Assembly: GCF_028802875.1 (NCBI RefSeq)
Contig: NZ_JARAMP010000022.1
Coordinates: 1 to 64,000, forward strand
Length of the DNA stretch: 64,000 nucleotides
From: Seohaeicola sp024304985
GTDB lineage: Bacteria; Pseudomonadota; Alphaproteobacteria; Rhodobacterales; Rhodobacteraceae
Reading direction: 5' to 3'
The position numbers were made by a program, and so were the translations under genes. This document shows positions 1-8,307 of this stretch, in pieces. The notes under the pieces are model-generated. The model saw nothing but the letters and a program-made list of their open reading frames with translations. It searched no databases and was not told the DNA's origin. Numbering within the stretch: the first letter of the stretch is position 1; each line of letters opens with the position of its first letter.

Positions 1-120
1 ACGGGGGCCAGCCTGCCCGTCACCGCGCTGGTCGATCAGTTCTACAAGGACGTGCAGAAAATGGGCGGCGGCCGCTGGGACACCTCCGCCCTCATCAAAC
101 GCCTGCGCGCCGCGGGCTGA
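1..120 (+). CDS. NAD-binding beta-hydroxyacid dehydrogenase, C-terminal end (partial)
   Basis: Only the last 39 codons are in the window, ending at TGA 118-120. The segment VDQFYKDVQKMGGGRWD followed by a short helix and a terminal AAG looks like the C-terminal helix of the 3-hydroxyisobutyrate / 2-hydroxy-3-oxopropionate dehydrogenase family, where a phrase such as 'GxGxxDxSAL' is usual near the end. The NAD-binding and catalytic parts are upstream of the window. It lies 42 bp before another hydroxyacid dehydrogenase on the same strand and may be co-transcribed with it. The family assignment rests on a short stretch. Confidence 0.6.
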   Translation, partial: TGASLPVTALVDQFYKDVQKMGGGRWDTSALIKRLRAAG

Positions 121-162
121 ACCGCAACAGACAGAGATACACGTCAAAGCAAGGATACCTTG

Positions 163-1125
163 ATGGCCAAACCGAAATTGCTGATCGCGCGCAAGCTGCG
201 TCCTGTTGTCGAGGCGCGGGCGGCGCGTGACTATGAGGTGGTTCTGAATCCAGAGGACAAGGTTTTCACGACCGAGGAACTCATCGCGGCCTGCCGGTCG
301 GTTGATGCGGTGTTGCCCTGCCATTCGGAGCATTTCAGCGCCGACGTGATCCGGGCCATCGGGCCCGGCCTCAAGATCATCGCCAACCATTCGGTGGGTA
401 CTGATCACGTCGATCTGGCGGCCGCCAAGGCGGCAGGTGTGGTGGTGACCAACACGCCTGATGTCCTTTCAGATGCGACGGCCGAGATTGCCATCCTGTG
501 CATGTTGGGTGCTGCAAGACGTGGTGCGGAAGGCGATGCGATGGTCCGCTCGGGTCAGTGGAACTTCTGGTCACCCGCCTTCATGGTCGGGCGTCAGGTG
601 ACGGGTAAACGATTCGGCGTTCTGGGCATGGGACGCGTCGGGCAGGTCACGGCAGAGCGTGCGCGCGGATTCGGGATGGAGATCCATTACCACAATCGCC
701 GCCGCCTCCCCGCGCATCTGGAGAAGGGCGCAATCTTCCATGACACGCTTGAAAGCCTGCTGGCCGCTTCGGATGTGCTGAGCCTGCATTGCCCGGCGAC
801 GGCAGAGAACAACGGAGTCATCAATGCCCGCACGCTATCTCTGCTGCCGGACCGCGCAATCGTGGTGAATACGGCGCGGGGTGCCTTGATTGACGAGGCC
901 GCGCTGGCTGATGCTCTGGTATCCGGCAAGCTGTTCGCAGCAGGGCTGGACGTATTCCGCAACGAGCCCGGAGGAAATCCTGCGCTCGCAGCCTTGCCCA
1001 ATGTTTTCCTGCTGCCGCATATCGGATCCGCCACCGAAGAAACCCGCGACGCGATGGGCTTTCGGGCGTTGGACAATCTGGATGCCTTCTTCGCGGGAAA
1101 GGAACCGGGCGATCGTGTGGCGTGA
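163..1125 (+). CDS. D-2-hydroxyacid dehydrogenase (glyoxylate/hydroxypyruvate reductase type)
   Basis: A 320-residue cytoplasmic NAD(P)H-dependent reductase or dehydrogenase of 2-oxo/2-hydroxy acids. The Rossmann motif GVLGMGRVG sits near residue 155. The family catalytic triad is visible as Arg in NTARGALID, Glu in FRNEPGG and His in LLPHIGSAT. The length is normal for glycerate or glyoxylate reductases. ATG 163 is chosen over TTG 160 because AAGGAT at 151-156 gives correct spacing. It follows a beta-hydroxyacid dehydrogenase and precedes a TRAP transporter, which fits hydroxy- or oxo-acid metabolism. The exact substrate cannot be read from the sequence. Confidence 0.9.
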   Translation: MAKPKLLIARKLRPVVEARAARDYEVVLNPEDKVFTTEELIAACRSVDAVLPCHSEHFSADVIRAIGPGLKIIANHSVGTDHVDLAAAKAAGVVVTNTPDVLSDATAEIAILCMLGAARRGAEGDAMVRSGQWNFWSPAFMVGRQVTGKRFGVLGMGRVGQVTAERARGFGMEIHYHNRRRLPAHLEKGAIFHDTLESLLAASDVLSLHCPATAENNGVINARTLSLLPDRAIVVNTARGALIDEAALADALVSGKLFAAGLDVFRNEPGGNPALAALPNVFLLPHIGSATEETRDAMGFRALDNLDAFFAGKEPGDRVA

Positions 1126-1178
1126 TCCCGGCATCTGGCTGTGAGGGCGGAAATCTGGTCAAGTTTTCTTACCAGGAC

Positions 1179-1206
1179 TTGCAATTCACATATTCCGATT
1201 TAGGAT
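1179..1206 (+). promoter_or_regulatory. possible sigma-70 promoter of the TRAP operon
   Basis: TTGCAA at 1179-1184 and TAGGAT at 1201-1206 are separated by 16 bp, about 50 bp before the dctP start codon, in an AT-richer gap between two genes. This is a visual consensus match only, with no experimental or comparative support. Confidence 0.3.
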
Positions 1207-1258
1207 GAGGGTCGATTGCCTGTCGCATCAAGCGACTTCATCGTCTGGGAGGACACCA

Positions 1259-2398
1259 ATGACTGATACTCGTGAAGCAGCGCGGCTTTCGCGCCGTTCT
1301 TTCCTGCGCAAGGGTGCACTTGGCGGGTCTGCTGCCGCAGCCACCGCACTTGCAGCCCCTGCTGTTCTGGCGCAAGCGCCGATCGTGATGAAGATGCAGA
1401 CCTCGTGGCCGGCATCCGATATCTGGATGGATATGGCCCGCGAATATACGGCCCGTGTCGAGGCGATGTCGGGTGGTCGTCTGACCATTGACCTGCTGCC
1501 GGCGGGTGCCGTGGTTGGTGCGTTCCAGGTGATGGACGCCGTGCATGACGGTGTGATCGACGCAGCGCATACAGTGCCCGTCTACTGGTACGGCAAATCC
1601 AAGGCCGCGTCCTTCTTCGGCACCGGCCCGGTGTTCGGCGGGTCTGCCACGACCATGCTGGCCTGGTTCTATCAGGGTGGCGGCGCAGAGCTTTACCGCG
1701 AACTGACGCAGGACATTCTGGGCCTGAACGTGATCGGGATGATGGGCATGCCGATGCCCGCGCAGCCCTTCGGCTGGTTCAAGACCGAGGTGAACACCGT
1801 CGCGGACATTCAGGGCTTCAAGTATCGCACCGTGGGTCTTGCGGCTGACCTGTTGCAGGGTATGGGCATGTCCGTGGCACAGCTTCCCGGCGGCGAGATC
1901 GTCCCCGCGATGGAGCGTGGCGTGATCGACGCGTTCGAGTTCAACAACCCGTCGTCGGACCGTCGTTTCGGTGCACAGGACGTGGCCAAGAACTATTACC
2001 TCTCGTCCTATCATCAGGCATCCGAGTCGTTTGAATTCCTGTTCAACCGCGACTTCATGGAAGACCTGCCGGAAGACCTTCAGGCAATCCTGAAGCATGC
2101 TGTCGAAGCCTCGGCCACCTCGAACCTGGCGCTGGCGATGCGCGAGTATTCCAAGGATCTGTCTGAGCTTCAGTCGGATGCCGGCGTCACTGTCCACCGG
2201 ACCTCGAAAGAGATTCTGGCGGCACAGCTGGAAGCATGGGACAAACTGATCGTTGATCTGGAATCCGATCCTTTCAACAAGAAAGTCATGGACAGCCAGC
2301 GTGAGTGGACCGAAAAGGTCGCCTATTACGAGCTGATGAACGCACCCGATCTGGGTCTGGCGTTCGAGCACTATTTCCCGGGCAAGCTGAAACTCTGA
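1259..2398 (+). CDS. dctP: TRAP transporter substrate-binding protein (DctP family)
   Basis: A 379-residue periplasmic receptor of a tripartite ATP-independent transporter. The N terminus holds a twin-arginine signal (SRRSFLRKG, then an Ala-rich core ending near VLAQA), so it is probably exported folded by Tat. The mature part has the DctP fold features, including the PLPxGEIVPAME-like stretch PGGEIVPAMERGVIDAFE. ATG 1259 is preceded by GGGAGGA at 1247-1253. A strong hairpin follows the gene and separates it from dctQ. This length and the Tat signal resemble the TRAP subgroup binding 2-oxo acids or mandelate/lactate-like ligands, but the ligand is not known. Confidence 0.92.
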   Translation: MTDTREAARLSRRSFLRKGALGGSAAAATALAAPAVLAQAPIVMKMQTSWPASDIWMDMAREYTARVEAMSGGRLTIDLLPAGAVVGAFQVMDAVHDGVIDAAHTVPVYWYGKSKAASFFGTGPVFGGSATTMLAWFYQGGGAELYRELTQDILGLNVIGMMGMPMPAQPFGWFKTEVNTVADIQGFKYRTVGLAADLLQGMGMSVAQLPGGEIVPAMERGVIDAFEFNNPSSDRRFGAQDVAKNYYLSSYHQASESFEFLFNRDFMEDLPEDLQAILKHAVEASATSNLALAMREYSKDLSELQSDAGVTVHRTSKEILAAQLEAWDKLIVDLESDPFNKKVMDSQREWTEKVAYYELMNAPDLGLAFEHYFPGKLKL

Positions 2399-2404
2399 TC
2401 AGCC

Positions 2405-2435
2405 GGAAGGCGCGGGTCGTCCCGCGCCTTCCTTT
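2405..2435 (+). terminator. hairpin after dctP, intercistronic attenuator
   Basis: GGAAGGCGCGGG (2405-2416) and CCCGCGCCTTCC (2421-2432) form a perfect 12-bp stem with a TCGT loop, followed by TTT. It lies between the binding-protein gene and the permease genes. Such hairpins usually stabilise the upstream message or stop part of the transcription, so that the receptor outnumbers the membrane subunits. Confidence 0.75.
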
Positions 2436-2467
2436 GCCTGTGACGCGTCCCGCACGGAGTTTGCGTA

Positions 2468-3052
2468 ATGCAGCACTATATCCGATTTGCCGACAGTCTT
2501 TCGGCCTGGTTCGGCAAGGCTTTCGGCTGGCTGATCATCCTGATGACCTTCGGGATGAGCTATGAAGTTCTGGTCCGATATCTGTTCAACAGTCCGACAC
2601 CCTGGGCGCTTGATATCAGTTTCATCATGTACGGCACGCTGTTCATGATGGGCGGGGCCTATACGTTGTCGCGCGGCGGACATGTTCGCGGCGACTTCCT
2701 CTATCGGCTGTGGTCCGCCAGGACACAGGCCAAGGTGGACCTGACACTCTATGTCCTGTTCTTCTTTCCGGGAATCCTAGCACTGGTCTTTGCGGGCTGG
2801 AAATATGCAAGCCGTTCCTGGGGTTATGCCGAAGTGTCCGTCAACAGCCCTGCGGGTATTCCGATCTACCAGTTCAAGACAGTGATCGTCGCTGCTGGCA
2901 TCCTGCTGATCATTCAGGGGATCGCGCAAGTGTTCCGCTGCATCATCTGTATCCGTGAAGGGCAATGGCCGCCCATCGCGTCCGATGTCGAAGAGACCGA
3001 AACCTTGCTGATGAAACAGGCTGCCGAAGGGCAGTCACACGACCCGGCCTGA
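2468..3052 (+). CDS. dctQ: TRAP transporter small permease (DctQ)
   Basis: A 194-residue inner-membrane protein with about four hydrophobic segments (near residues 12-35, 50-70, 95-115 and 135-155 of the protein), as in the DctQ subunit. It associates with the large permease and supports sodium-driven uptake. The conserved start of a DctQ domain, with a Tyr/Glu-Val-Leu-Val-Arg-Tyr stretch (YEVLVRYLFN), is present. GGAG lies at a normal distance before the ATG. It sits between dctP and dctM, the standard order. Confidence 0.9.
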   Translation: MQHYIRFADSLSAWFGKAFGWLIILMTFGMSYEVLVRYLFNSPTPWALDISFIMYGTLFMMGGAYTLSRGGHVRGDFLYRLWSARTQAKVDLTLYVLFFFPGILALVFAGWKYASRSWGYAEVSVNSPAGIPIYQFKTVIVAAGILLIIQGIAQVFRCIICIREGQWPPIASDVEETETLLMKQAAEGQSHDPA

Positions 3053-3098
3053 TCCTCAGGTTATCCGTTCCTGCCCTTCCAGATGTGGAGTTCACACC

Positions 3099-4523
3099 GT
3101 GACCGATCCTCAGATCGCCTTGACCATGCTTGGCATCTTCATTTTTTGTGTGTTTTTGGGGTTTCCCATTGCCTTCACACTGATGGCTATCGGTATCGGA
3201 TTTGGCTACTACGCCTATTTCGAACCGTCGCGCATGTGGCGGGCCTTCAACCGTCTGGGCGAGGATGCCGGATGGTGGGAATCGACCCAGCTCTGGATCG
3301 AAGGGTTCTATAACAACCGAATATTCGATCTGTTTGTGAACCAGACATACACGGTCATTTCCAACGAGGTGCTGACCGCGATCCCGCTGTTCCTGTTCAT
3401 GGGTTACATCGTGGAACGCGCGAATATCGTGGACAAGCTGTTCAGTACGCTGGCCGTCGCGACACGCAGCGTTCCCGGATCTCTGGGTGTGGCCGCGCTG
3501 ATCACTTGCGCGCTCTTTGCAACCGCGACCGGGATCGTGGGTGCGGTCGTGACGCTCATGGGTCTGCTGGCGCTGCCGCAGATGCTCAAGATGCGCTACG
3601 ATCACAGCTTTGCCACCGGGATCATCTGCGCAGGCGGTACATTGGGCATCCTGATCCCGCCGTCGATCATGCTGATCGTCTATGCGGCATCTTCGGGTGT
3701 GTCGATCGTGCGTCTCTATGCGGCGGCGCTGCTGCCTGGACTGGTGCTCGTTGGTCTTTATCTGACCTACATCGTGGTCCGTTCCATTCTCAACCCGTCT
3801 CTTGCCCCGAAGCCCACCAAGGAAGAACTGCCCGAGGTGCCCTTTGGCAAGATGATGTGGATGCTGGCCACCAGCTTCCTGCCGCTTGCTGTCCTGATCC
3901 TGTCGGTGCTGGGTTCGATCCTGTTCGGTCTGGCGACCCCGACGGAAGCCGCCTCCATCGGCGCGCTGGGTGGTATCGTTCTGGCCATCGCCTATCGCGC
4001 CATGACCTTCGATCGCCTGCGCGAGAGCGTCTATCTGACCGTCCGCACGACGGCGATGGTCTGCTGGCTCTTTGTCGGGTCCTACACATTCTCGGCCGTG
4101 TTCAGCTATCTGGGCGGTGAGCATGTGATCGCGGAATTCGTCAAAGGTCTGGACCTGACGCCGATTCAGTTCCTGATCATCGCGCAGTTGATCATCTTCC
4201 TGCTTGGCTGGCCGCTGGAGTGGTCCGAGATCATCATCATCTTCGTGCCGATCTTCCTGCCGCTTCTGCCACTGTTCGAAATTGACCCGCTGTTCTTTGG
4301 CGTGCTTGTGGCACTGAACCTGCAAACAAGCTTCCTGACGCCACCAATGGCCATGAGTGCGTATTATCTAAAGGGGATCGCTCCACCCAATATCAAGCTG
4401 ACCGAGATTTTCAAAGGCGTGCTGCCCTATTGCGGGATGGTGCTGATCGCGATGGTGTTGATGTATACCTTCCCGCAGATCGTGTTCAGCCTGCCGGATG
4501 CCTTCTATGGCCCACAGCGATAA
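3099..4523 (+). CDS. dctM: TRAP transporter large permease (DctM)
   Basis: A 474-residue, about 12-segment inner-membrane transport subunit. Typical DctM stretches are seen: AIPLFLFMGYIVERA, the GGTLGILIPPSIMLIVYA region and the second-half LTPPMAMSAYYLKG region. The gene uses GTG as start, with GGAG at 3087-3090. It overlaps the amidase gene by up to 26 bp, so the amidase is almost certainly translated from the same message. It is slightly longer than the 425-residue form because of an insertion near residues 40-75, as seen in the receptor subgroup with large DctM. Confidence 0.93.
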   Translation: MTDPQIALTMLGIFIFCVFLGFPIAFTLMAIGIGFGYYAYFEPSRMWRAFNRLGEDAGWWESTQLWIEGFYNNRIFDLFVNQTYTVISNEVLTAIPLFLFMGYIVERANIVDKLFSTLAVATRSVPGSLGVAALITCALFATATGIVGAVVTLMGLLALPQMLKMRYDHSFATGIICAGGTLGILIPPSIMLIVYAASSGVSIVRLYAAALLPGLVLVGLYLTYIVVRSILNPSLAPKPTKEELPEVPFGKMMWMLATSFLPLAVLILSVLGSILFGLATPTEAASIGALGGIVLAIAYRAMTFDRLRESVYLTVRTTAMVCWLFVGSYTFSAVFSYLGGEHVIAEFVKGLDLTPIQFLIIAQLIIFLLGWPLEWSEIIIIFVPIFLPLLPLFEIDPLFFGVLVALNLQTSFLTPPMAMSAYYLKGIAPPNIKLTEIFKGVLPYCGMVLIAMVLMYTFPQIVFSLPDAFYGPQR

Positions 4524-5865
4524 GGCGCAGGCAATCCTTGGGCTTGGGGCGGTCGAGATGCGCGACCGCCTCGCCTCGGGTGCCTTGCGTGCCGTTGATC
4601 TGGTCGAAGCCTGTCTGGCGCGGATTGCCGCCATTGAACCGGAAGTCGGGGCCTGGGCGTGGCTGGATGGCGACCATGCGTTGCAACAGGCGCAGCGGTT
4701 GGATCAATGGCGCCAATCCGGCAAACCATTGGGTCCGCTGCATGGTCTGCCTGTCGGTCTGAAGGACATCATCGACACCAAGGGCATTCCGACCGAAAAC
4801 GGCACACCCATCGACGCTGGTCGTGTGCCGGCCGAGGATGCCTGGATCGTTGCGCGTCTGCGCGCGGCGGGGGCCATCATTCTTGGCAAGACGGTCACCA
4901 CGGAATGCGCCTTCATGCATCCGGGCAAGACACGCAATCCCCACAACAGCACCCACACGCCCGGCGGGTCGTCGCAGGGATCTGCCGCGGCTGTCGCTGC
5001 CGGTATGGTGCCCCTGTCCATCGGCACGCAAACGGGGGGCTCGGTGATCAGGCCCGCGTCTTTCTGTGGCATTGTCGGTCTCAAACCAAGTTTCGGGTTG
5101 ATCCCGCGCACGGGTATCCTGCCGCAATCGCCCTTTCTGGATACCGTTGGCGTCTTTGCCCGCAGCGTTGAAGATTGCGCCTTGCTGGCAGACGTTCTTG
5201 TGGGCCATGATCCGGCCGACCGCGCGACAGCACCGATCCCGATGCCGCGCATGCTGAGCGTGGCGCAGTCCAAGGCCCCGGTCACCCCGGTCTTCGCCTT
5301 TGCCAGACCACCGGGTTGGGATCAGGCCGATCCGCAGATGACCGCCGCAGTCGAAGAACTCGCGGCACTGCTGGGGGATCAGTGTTTCGAGGCACCATTG
5401 CCCGGTCTGGACGATGTCGCCGCGATACGCCAGCGGATCAATTTTGCCGAAATGGCCAAATGCTACTATGGTTTGGAGCGTCGCGGTCGCGATCGGATGT
5501 CGGACAAGCTGACCGCCGCCATGGACGAGGGCAAATCGGTGCTTGCGCGCGATTACATCGCAGCGCTTGACTGGCGTGATCTGATGAATGCAGGGTTGGA
5601 GGCGATTTTTGCCCGCTGTGATGCGATCCTGTGCCCCGCCGCACCCGGACCCGCACCAAAGGGTCTGGACGATACGGGCAGCGCCATCTTCAACGGGCTT
5701 TGGACACTAAGCGGAATGCCCGCCGTTACCCTGCCTGTGTTCACGTCCGAGAACGGTCTTCCCATGGGCGTGCAGCTGGTTGGACGGCGCGGTGATGACG
5801 CCCGGCTATTGCGGACGGCCCGTTGGTTGGCCACACATCTTGAAACCCTCGATCAGGGGAACTGA
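4498..5865 (+). CDS. amidase (amidase-signature family)
   Basis: A 455-residue Ser-cisSer-Lys hydrolase. The lysine is K89 in GLPVGLKD, the cis-serine is about S158 in PGGSSQGSAAA and the nucleophile is S182 in GTQTGGSVIRP; all three are intact. It cleaves a carboxamide or carbamoyl bond in the cytoplasm. The 3' end of the TRAP dctM gene overlaps its start, suggesting that the transported compound or its product is an amide. ATG 4507 is an alternative start; neither has a clear ribosome site, as expected with translational coupling. It may also be described as an aspartyl-tRNA amidotransferase A-like amidase, but no gatB/gatC is nearby. Confidence 0.92.
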   Translation: MPSMAHSDKAQAILGLGAVEMRDRLASGALRAVDLVEACLARIAAIEPEVGAWAWLDGDHALQQAQRLDQWRQSGKPLGPLHGLPVGLKDIIDTKGIPTENGTPIDAGRVPAEDAWIVARLRAAGAIILGKTVTTECAFMHPGKTRNPHNSTHTPGGSSQGSAAAVAAGMVPLSIGTQTGGSVIRPASFCGIVGLKPSFGLIPRTGILPQSPFLDTVGVFARSVEDCALLADVLVGHDPADRATAPIPMPRMLSVAQSKAPVTPVFAFARPPGWDQADPQMTAAVEELAALLGDQCFEAPLPGLDDVAAIRQRINFAEMAKCYYGLERRGRDRMSDKLTAAMDEGKSVLARDYIAALDWRDLMNAGLEAIFARCDAILCPAAPGPAPKGLDDTGSAIFNGLWTLSGMPAVTLPVFTSENGLPMGVQLVGRRGDDARLLRTARWLATHLETLDQGN

Positions 5866-5869
5866 TACC

Positions 5870-6031
5870 ATGAACAAACTTATGGGACTGTTTGCATTTA
5901 TTGTGCTGGTTGCTTTTCTGGCAATCCTTGTGATCCACGTACCCCGCTTGGATCTGTCCGCTGTGATCGCCCTTACCGTGCTTCTGGCGGCATGGGATCT
6001 TTACACGACCCACAGGGCGCGCAAACGCTGA
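5870..6031 (+). CDS. small membrane protein of unknown function
   Basis: A 53-residue protein starting five bases after the amidase stop. Two hydrophobic segments (about residues 5-24 and 29-45) are followed by a short basic tail THRARKR, which predicts a hairpin in the inner membrane with both ends in the cytoplasm. I do not recognise the family. The position suggests it is the last gene of the TRAP-amidase operon. The tight spacing and clean hydrophobic pattern argue for a real gene, but it is short. Confidence 0.5.
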   Translation: MNKLMGLFAFIVLVAFLAILVIHVPRLDLSAVIALTVLLAAWDLYTTHRARKR

Positions 6032-6040
6032 CACAGGATG

Positions 6041-7444
6041 TCAGCTTTGCATGGACGTGGCTGACATGGGTTGCCATATGCCGCGCCCTGCCATGCCTTC
6101 GATGACACGATCCCTGACGATGACATTCCCGCGCGACAGAACTGTGATGGGCATGCCCAGAACCTCGGTACCCTCAAACGGGTTGTAACCCACATTGTCG
6201 TGCAAATCATTTGCTCCATAAGTATGCGACCGCCTGATGTCCCAAAGGGCAATATCCGCGTCAAAACCAAGCGCGATCTGACCCTTGTTCGTCAGCCCGA
6301 AAGCACGCGCTGGCGCAGTCGCGGTCAAGGCCACGAAGCTTTCCACCGACATACGCCTCTGGTTCACCATCGCATGGAACATCAGGGGCAGGCGCGTCTC
6401 AAGCCCGGGCATCCCGTTCGCGATACGATTGAAGGGCGCATCAGCACCATTGGCGAACTTGCCGGTTTCGTCCATGCGATAGGGCGCATGGTCCGAAGTG
6501 ATCAAGGTAATCGTGCCATCCGCGATCGCGTCCCAGAGGGCAATCTGATCATCAACAGTCCGCTGCGGCGGAGAACACATGAACCGGGCGGGATTTTCGC
6601 GCTCCAGAATATCCACTGTCATGAACAGATAGTGAGGGCAGGTTTCGGCCGCGACACGGACACCGCGCGCGCGCGCCTCGCGGATGATCTGCGCGCCCTC
6701 GCGAGTCGAGACATGAAAAATCATGATCCGCGCGCCGGTGAATTCAGCAAAACGGCACATGCGGTCGATGGCTTCGATTTCGGCCTCGCGTGGATGCGAC
6801 TCGGCGTGATACTTCGGGGCAGTCTTTCCCTCAGCCAGAAGCTTTTCGGTCATGTGGCGGATCAGGCCGTCATTCTCGGCATGAAAACAAACCAGAGCGC
6901 CCTGATGTTTCGCCACATCCAGAATGTCGAGGATCGATTTGTCATCCTGTCGCACCTTGTCATAGGTCGTGAAGATCTTGATCGATCTATGCCCTTCGGT
7001 GATCAGGCTTGGAATGTCATGGGTCAGATTGCCGTCCTTGGTATCCGCGACAATCATGTGGAAAGCGTAGTCGATCAGCGCACCCTTGCGGGCCAACGCG
7101 GCATAATCCTTGACGACCGTGGCCATCCGGTTGCCGGGATGTTGTGCCGCGAAAGACACCACGCTCGTTGTCCCTCCCATCGCGGCCGATCGCGTGGCCG
7201 TCTCGAACGTATCCGCGTTCAGCAGGCCCGCCCCGGAGATCTGCTCGATATGGCAATGCGTATCCACGCCACCCGGCAGCACCAGAAGCCCGTCTGCATC
7301 GATCTCGGTCTGTGCCCGCGCATCGAGGCGTTCCGCAATCGCGGCGATCTTGCCACCCCGAATGCCGATGTCGGCGCGCCCTGTTCCGCCCGCATGCACG
7401 ACAGCGCCGCTGCGAATGATGGTGTCGAAGTCGTGCTCTGTCAT
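6041..7444 (-). CDS. dihydropyrimidinase/D-hydantoinase-type amidohydrolase
   Basis: A 467-residue metal-dependent cyclic-amide hydrolase. The metal site is visible as DTHCHIEQ, the lysine to be carboxylated in SIKIFTTY, then HAEN, IFHVST and SDHAPYR. These are the hallmarks of the dihydropyrimidinase/hydantoinase/dihydroorotase group. The start ATG 7444 is preferred to the longer frame, whose extra 13 residues run into the control region. It is divergent from the GntR gene and convergent with the amidase, so a pathway opening a cyclic ureide and then cleaving an amide is plausible. The substrate (dihydropyrimidine, hydantoin or other) is not resolved. Confidence 0.9.
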   Translation of the reverse strand: MTEHDFDTIIRSGAVVHAGGTGRADIGIRGGKIAAIAERLDARAQTEIDADGLLVLPGGVDTHCHIEQISGAGLLNADTFETATRSAAMGGTTSVVSFAAQHPGNRMATVVKDYAALARKGALIDYAFHMIVADTKDGNLTHDIPSLITEGHRSIKIFTTYDKVRQDDKSILDILDVAKHQGALVCFHAENDGLIRHMTEKLLAEGKTAPKYHAESHPREAEIEAIDRMCRFAEFTGARIMIFHVSTREGAQIIREARARGVRVAAETCPHYLFMTVDILERENPARFMCSPPQRTVDDQIALWDAIADGTITLITSDHAPYRMDETGKFANGADAPFNRIANGMPGLETRLPLMFHAMVNQRRMSVESFVALTATAPARAFGLTNKGQIALGFDADIALWDIRRSHTYGANDLHDNVGYNPFEGTEVLGMPITVLSRGNVIVRDRVIEGMAGRGIWQPMSATSMQS

Positions 7445-7472
7445 GTCCGGGCCGCCGCTCTGGTTTGCATAT

Positions 7473-7498
7473 TGATATACCAAGTGTATACTGAATAC
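7473..7498. promoter_or_regulatory. candidate GntR operator upstream of the regulator
   Basis: Between the divergent hydrolase and gntR genes, TATAC is repeated at 7476-7480 and 7487-7491 with a GTGTATAC box at 7484-7491 and ATAC again at 7495-7498. GTATAC-centred sites are common for FCD-type GntR proteins. The same GTGTATAC box occurs after the regulator, in front of the VOC gene. Confidence 0.45.
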
Positions 7499-7560
7499 TG
7501 GATCATTAACATGTCGCGTGCAAGAGACCGAAGGTGTCGGGGCGATCAGGAGGGAAACTC

Positions 7561-8208
7561 ATGGCCGAAACGGCTAAGACCTTGGGCAGTTCAACTTACG
7601 AACGCATGAAGTCCATGATACTGGATGGGACCCTGCCGCCCGGCGCCCTGCTGCGCGAGAAAAGTTTCGCCGATCAGCTGGGTGTTTCCCGCACACCCGT
7701 GCGCGAGGCGATCAGCCAGTTGATCAGCGAGGGCTTCGCGACCCGCACCTCTGGCGGCACGCCTGCGGTCAACAGCGTTTCCCTGAAAGACATCATGGAA
7801 ATCCTTCATGTCCGTAGCCTGCTGGAGTGTGAAGCCGCCCGGAAAGCAGCCACTTCAGGCAAGAAAACCGAAGATTTATTGGCTTTGCGGGCGCAGGTCG
7901 AAGGGTTCCTGACAGGTCCGCGCCCCGATCCGGATACCCATTACGCGCTGGATGAAAGGCTTCATCTGACCATCGCCGAGATGGCCGGATCACAGTTGCT
8001 GGGCGAGTTGATCGAAGGCTTGAAGATCAAGACCCGGATGTATGACCAAGGCTCGATTCCCGAAAGATTCGAGCCGGGATGTCATGAGCACATCGCCATC
8101 ATCGACGCGATCCTGACCGGGGATGCTGATCAGGCCTCGGATGCGATGAAGTTGCATCTCAAGAAAGTGCGCGAATCGATCATCTCGCACATTTATCACC
8201 CATTCTGA
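7561..8208 (+). CDS. GntR-family transcriptional regulator, FCD subfamily
   Basis: A 215-residue DNA-binding protein. The winged helix-turn-helix spans about residues 10-75 (REKSFADQLGVSRTPVREAI is the recognition region). The C-terminal FCD domain keeps histidines in DERLHLTI, CHEHIAI and MKLHLKK that usually bind a metal and the effector acid. AGGAGGG at 7548-7554 fixes the ATG at 7561. It is divergent from the dihydropyrimidinase-type gene and upstream of a VOC gene and a large ABC/catabolic operon. I infer that it represses one or more of these in response to a carboxylic acid; two shared GTGTATAC boxes support this. Confidence 0.9.
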   Translation: MAETAKTLGSSTYERMKSMILDGTLPPGALLREKSFADQLGVSRTPVREAISQLISEGFATRTSGGTPAVNSVSLKDIMEILHVRSLLECEAARKAATSGKKTEDLLALRAQVEGFLTGPRPDPDTHYALDERLHLTIAEMAGSQLLGELIEGLKIKTRMYDQGSIPERFEPGCHEHIAIIDAILTGDADQASDAMKLHLKKVRESIISHIYHPF

Positions 8209-8266
8209 GCGAAAGCCCCTCCTGCGCGGCAAAGAGTGGCGCTGGGATGTTGACTCGGTGTTCATC

Positions 8267-8287
8267 GTGTATACAGTCGGGATACAC
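8267..8287. promoter_or_regulatory. candidate GntR operator before the VOC gene
   Basis: GTGTAT (8267-8272) and ATACAC (8282-8287) form an inverted repeat, and the left arm belongs to GTGTATAC, the box also found at 7484-7491. It ends 20 bp before the start of the VOC gene, where a repressor would act. Confidence 0.5.
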
Positions 8288-8307
8288 ATTGGACAGAGAG
8301 ATGGAAC

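Noticed and set aside
2943..4325. Minus-strand open frame of 460 codons opposite dctM
   Set aside because: Product is dominated by Gln, His, Asp and Arg, the usual mirror of a hydrophobic gene; dctQ and dctM are certain.
6071..7609. Plus-strand open frame of 512 codons opposite the dihydropyrimidinase-type gene
   Set aside because: The minus-strand protein has all metal-binding motifs; the plus-strand product has none and would overlap the control region and gntR.
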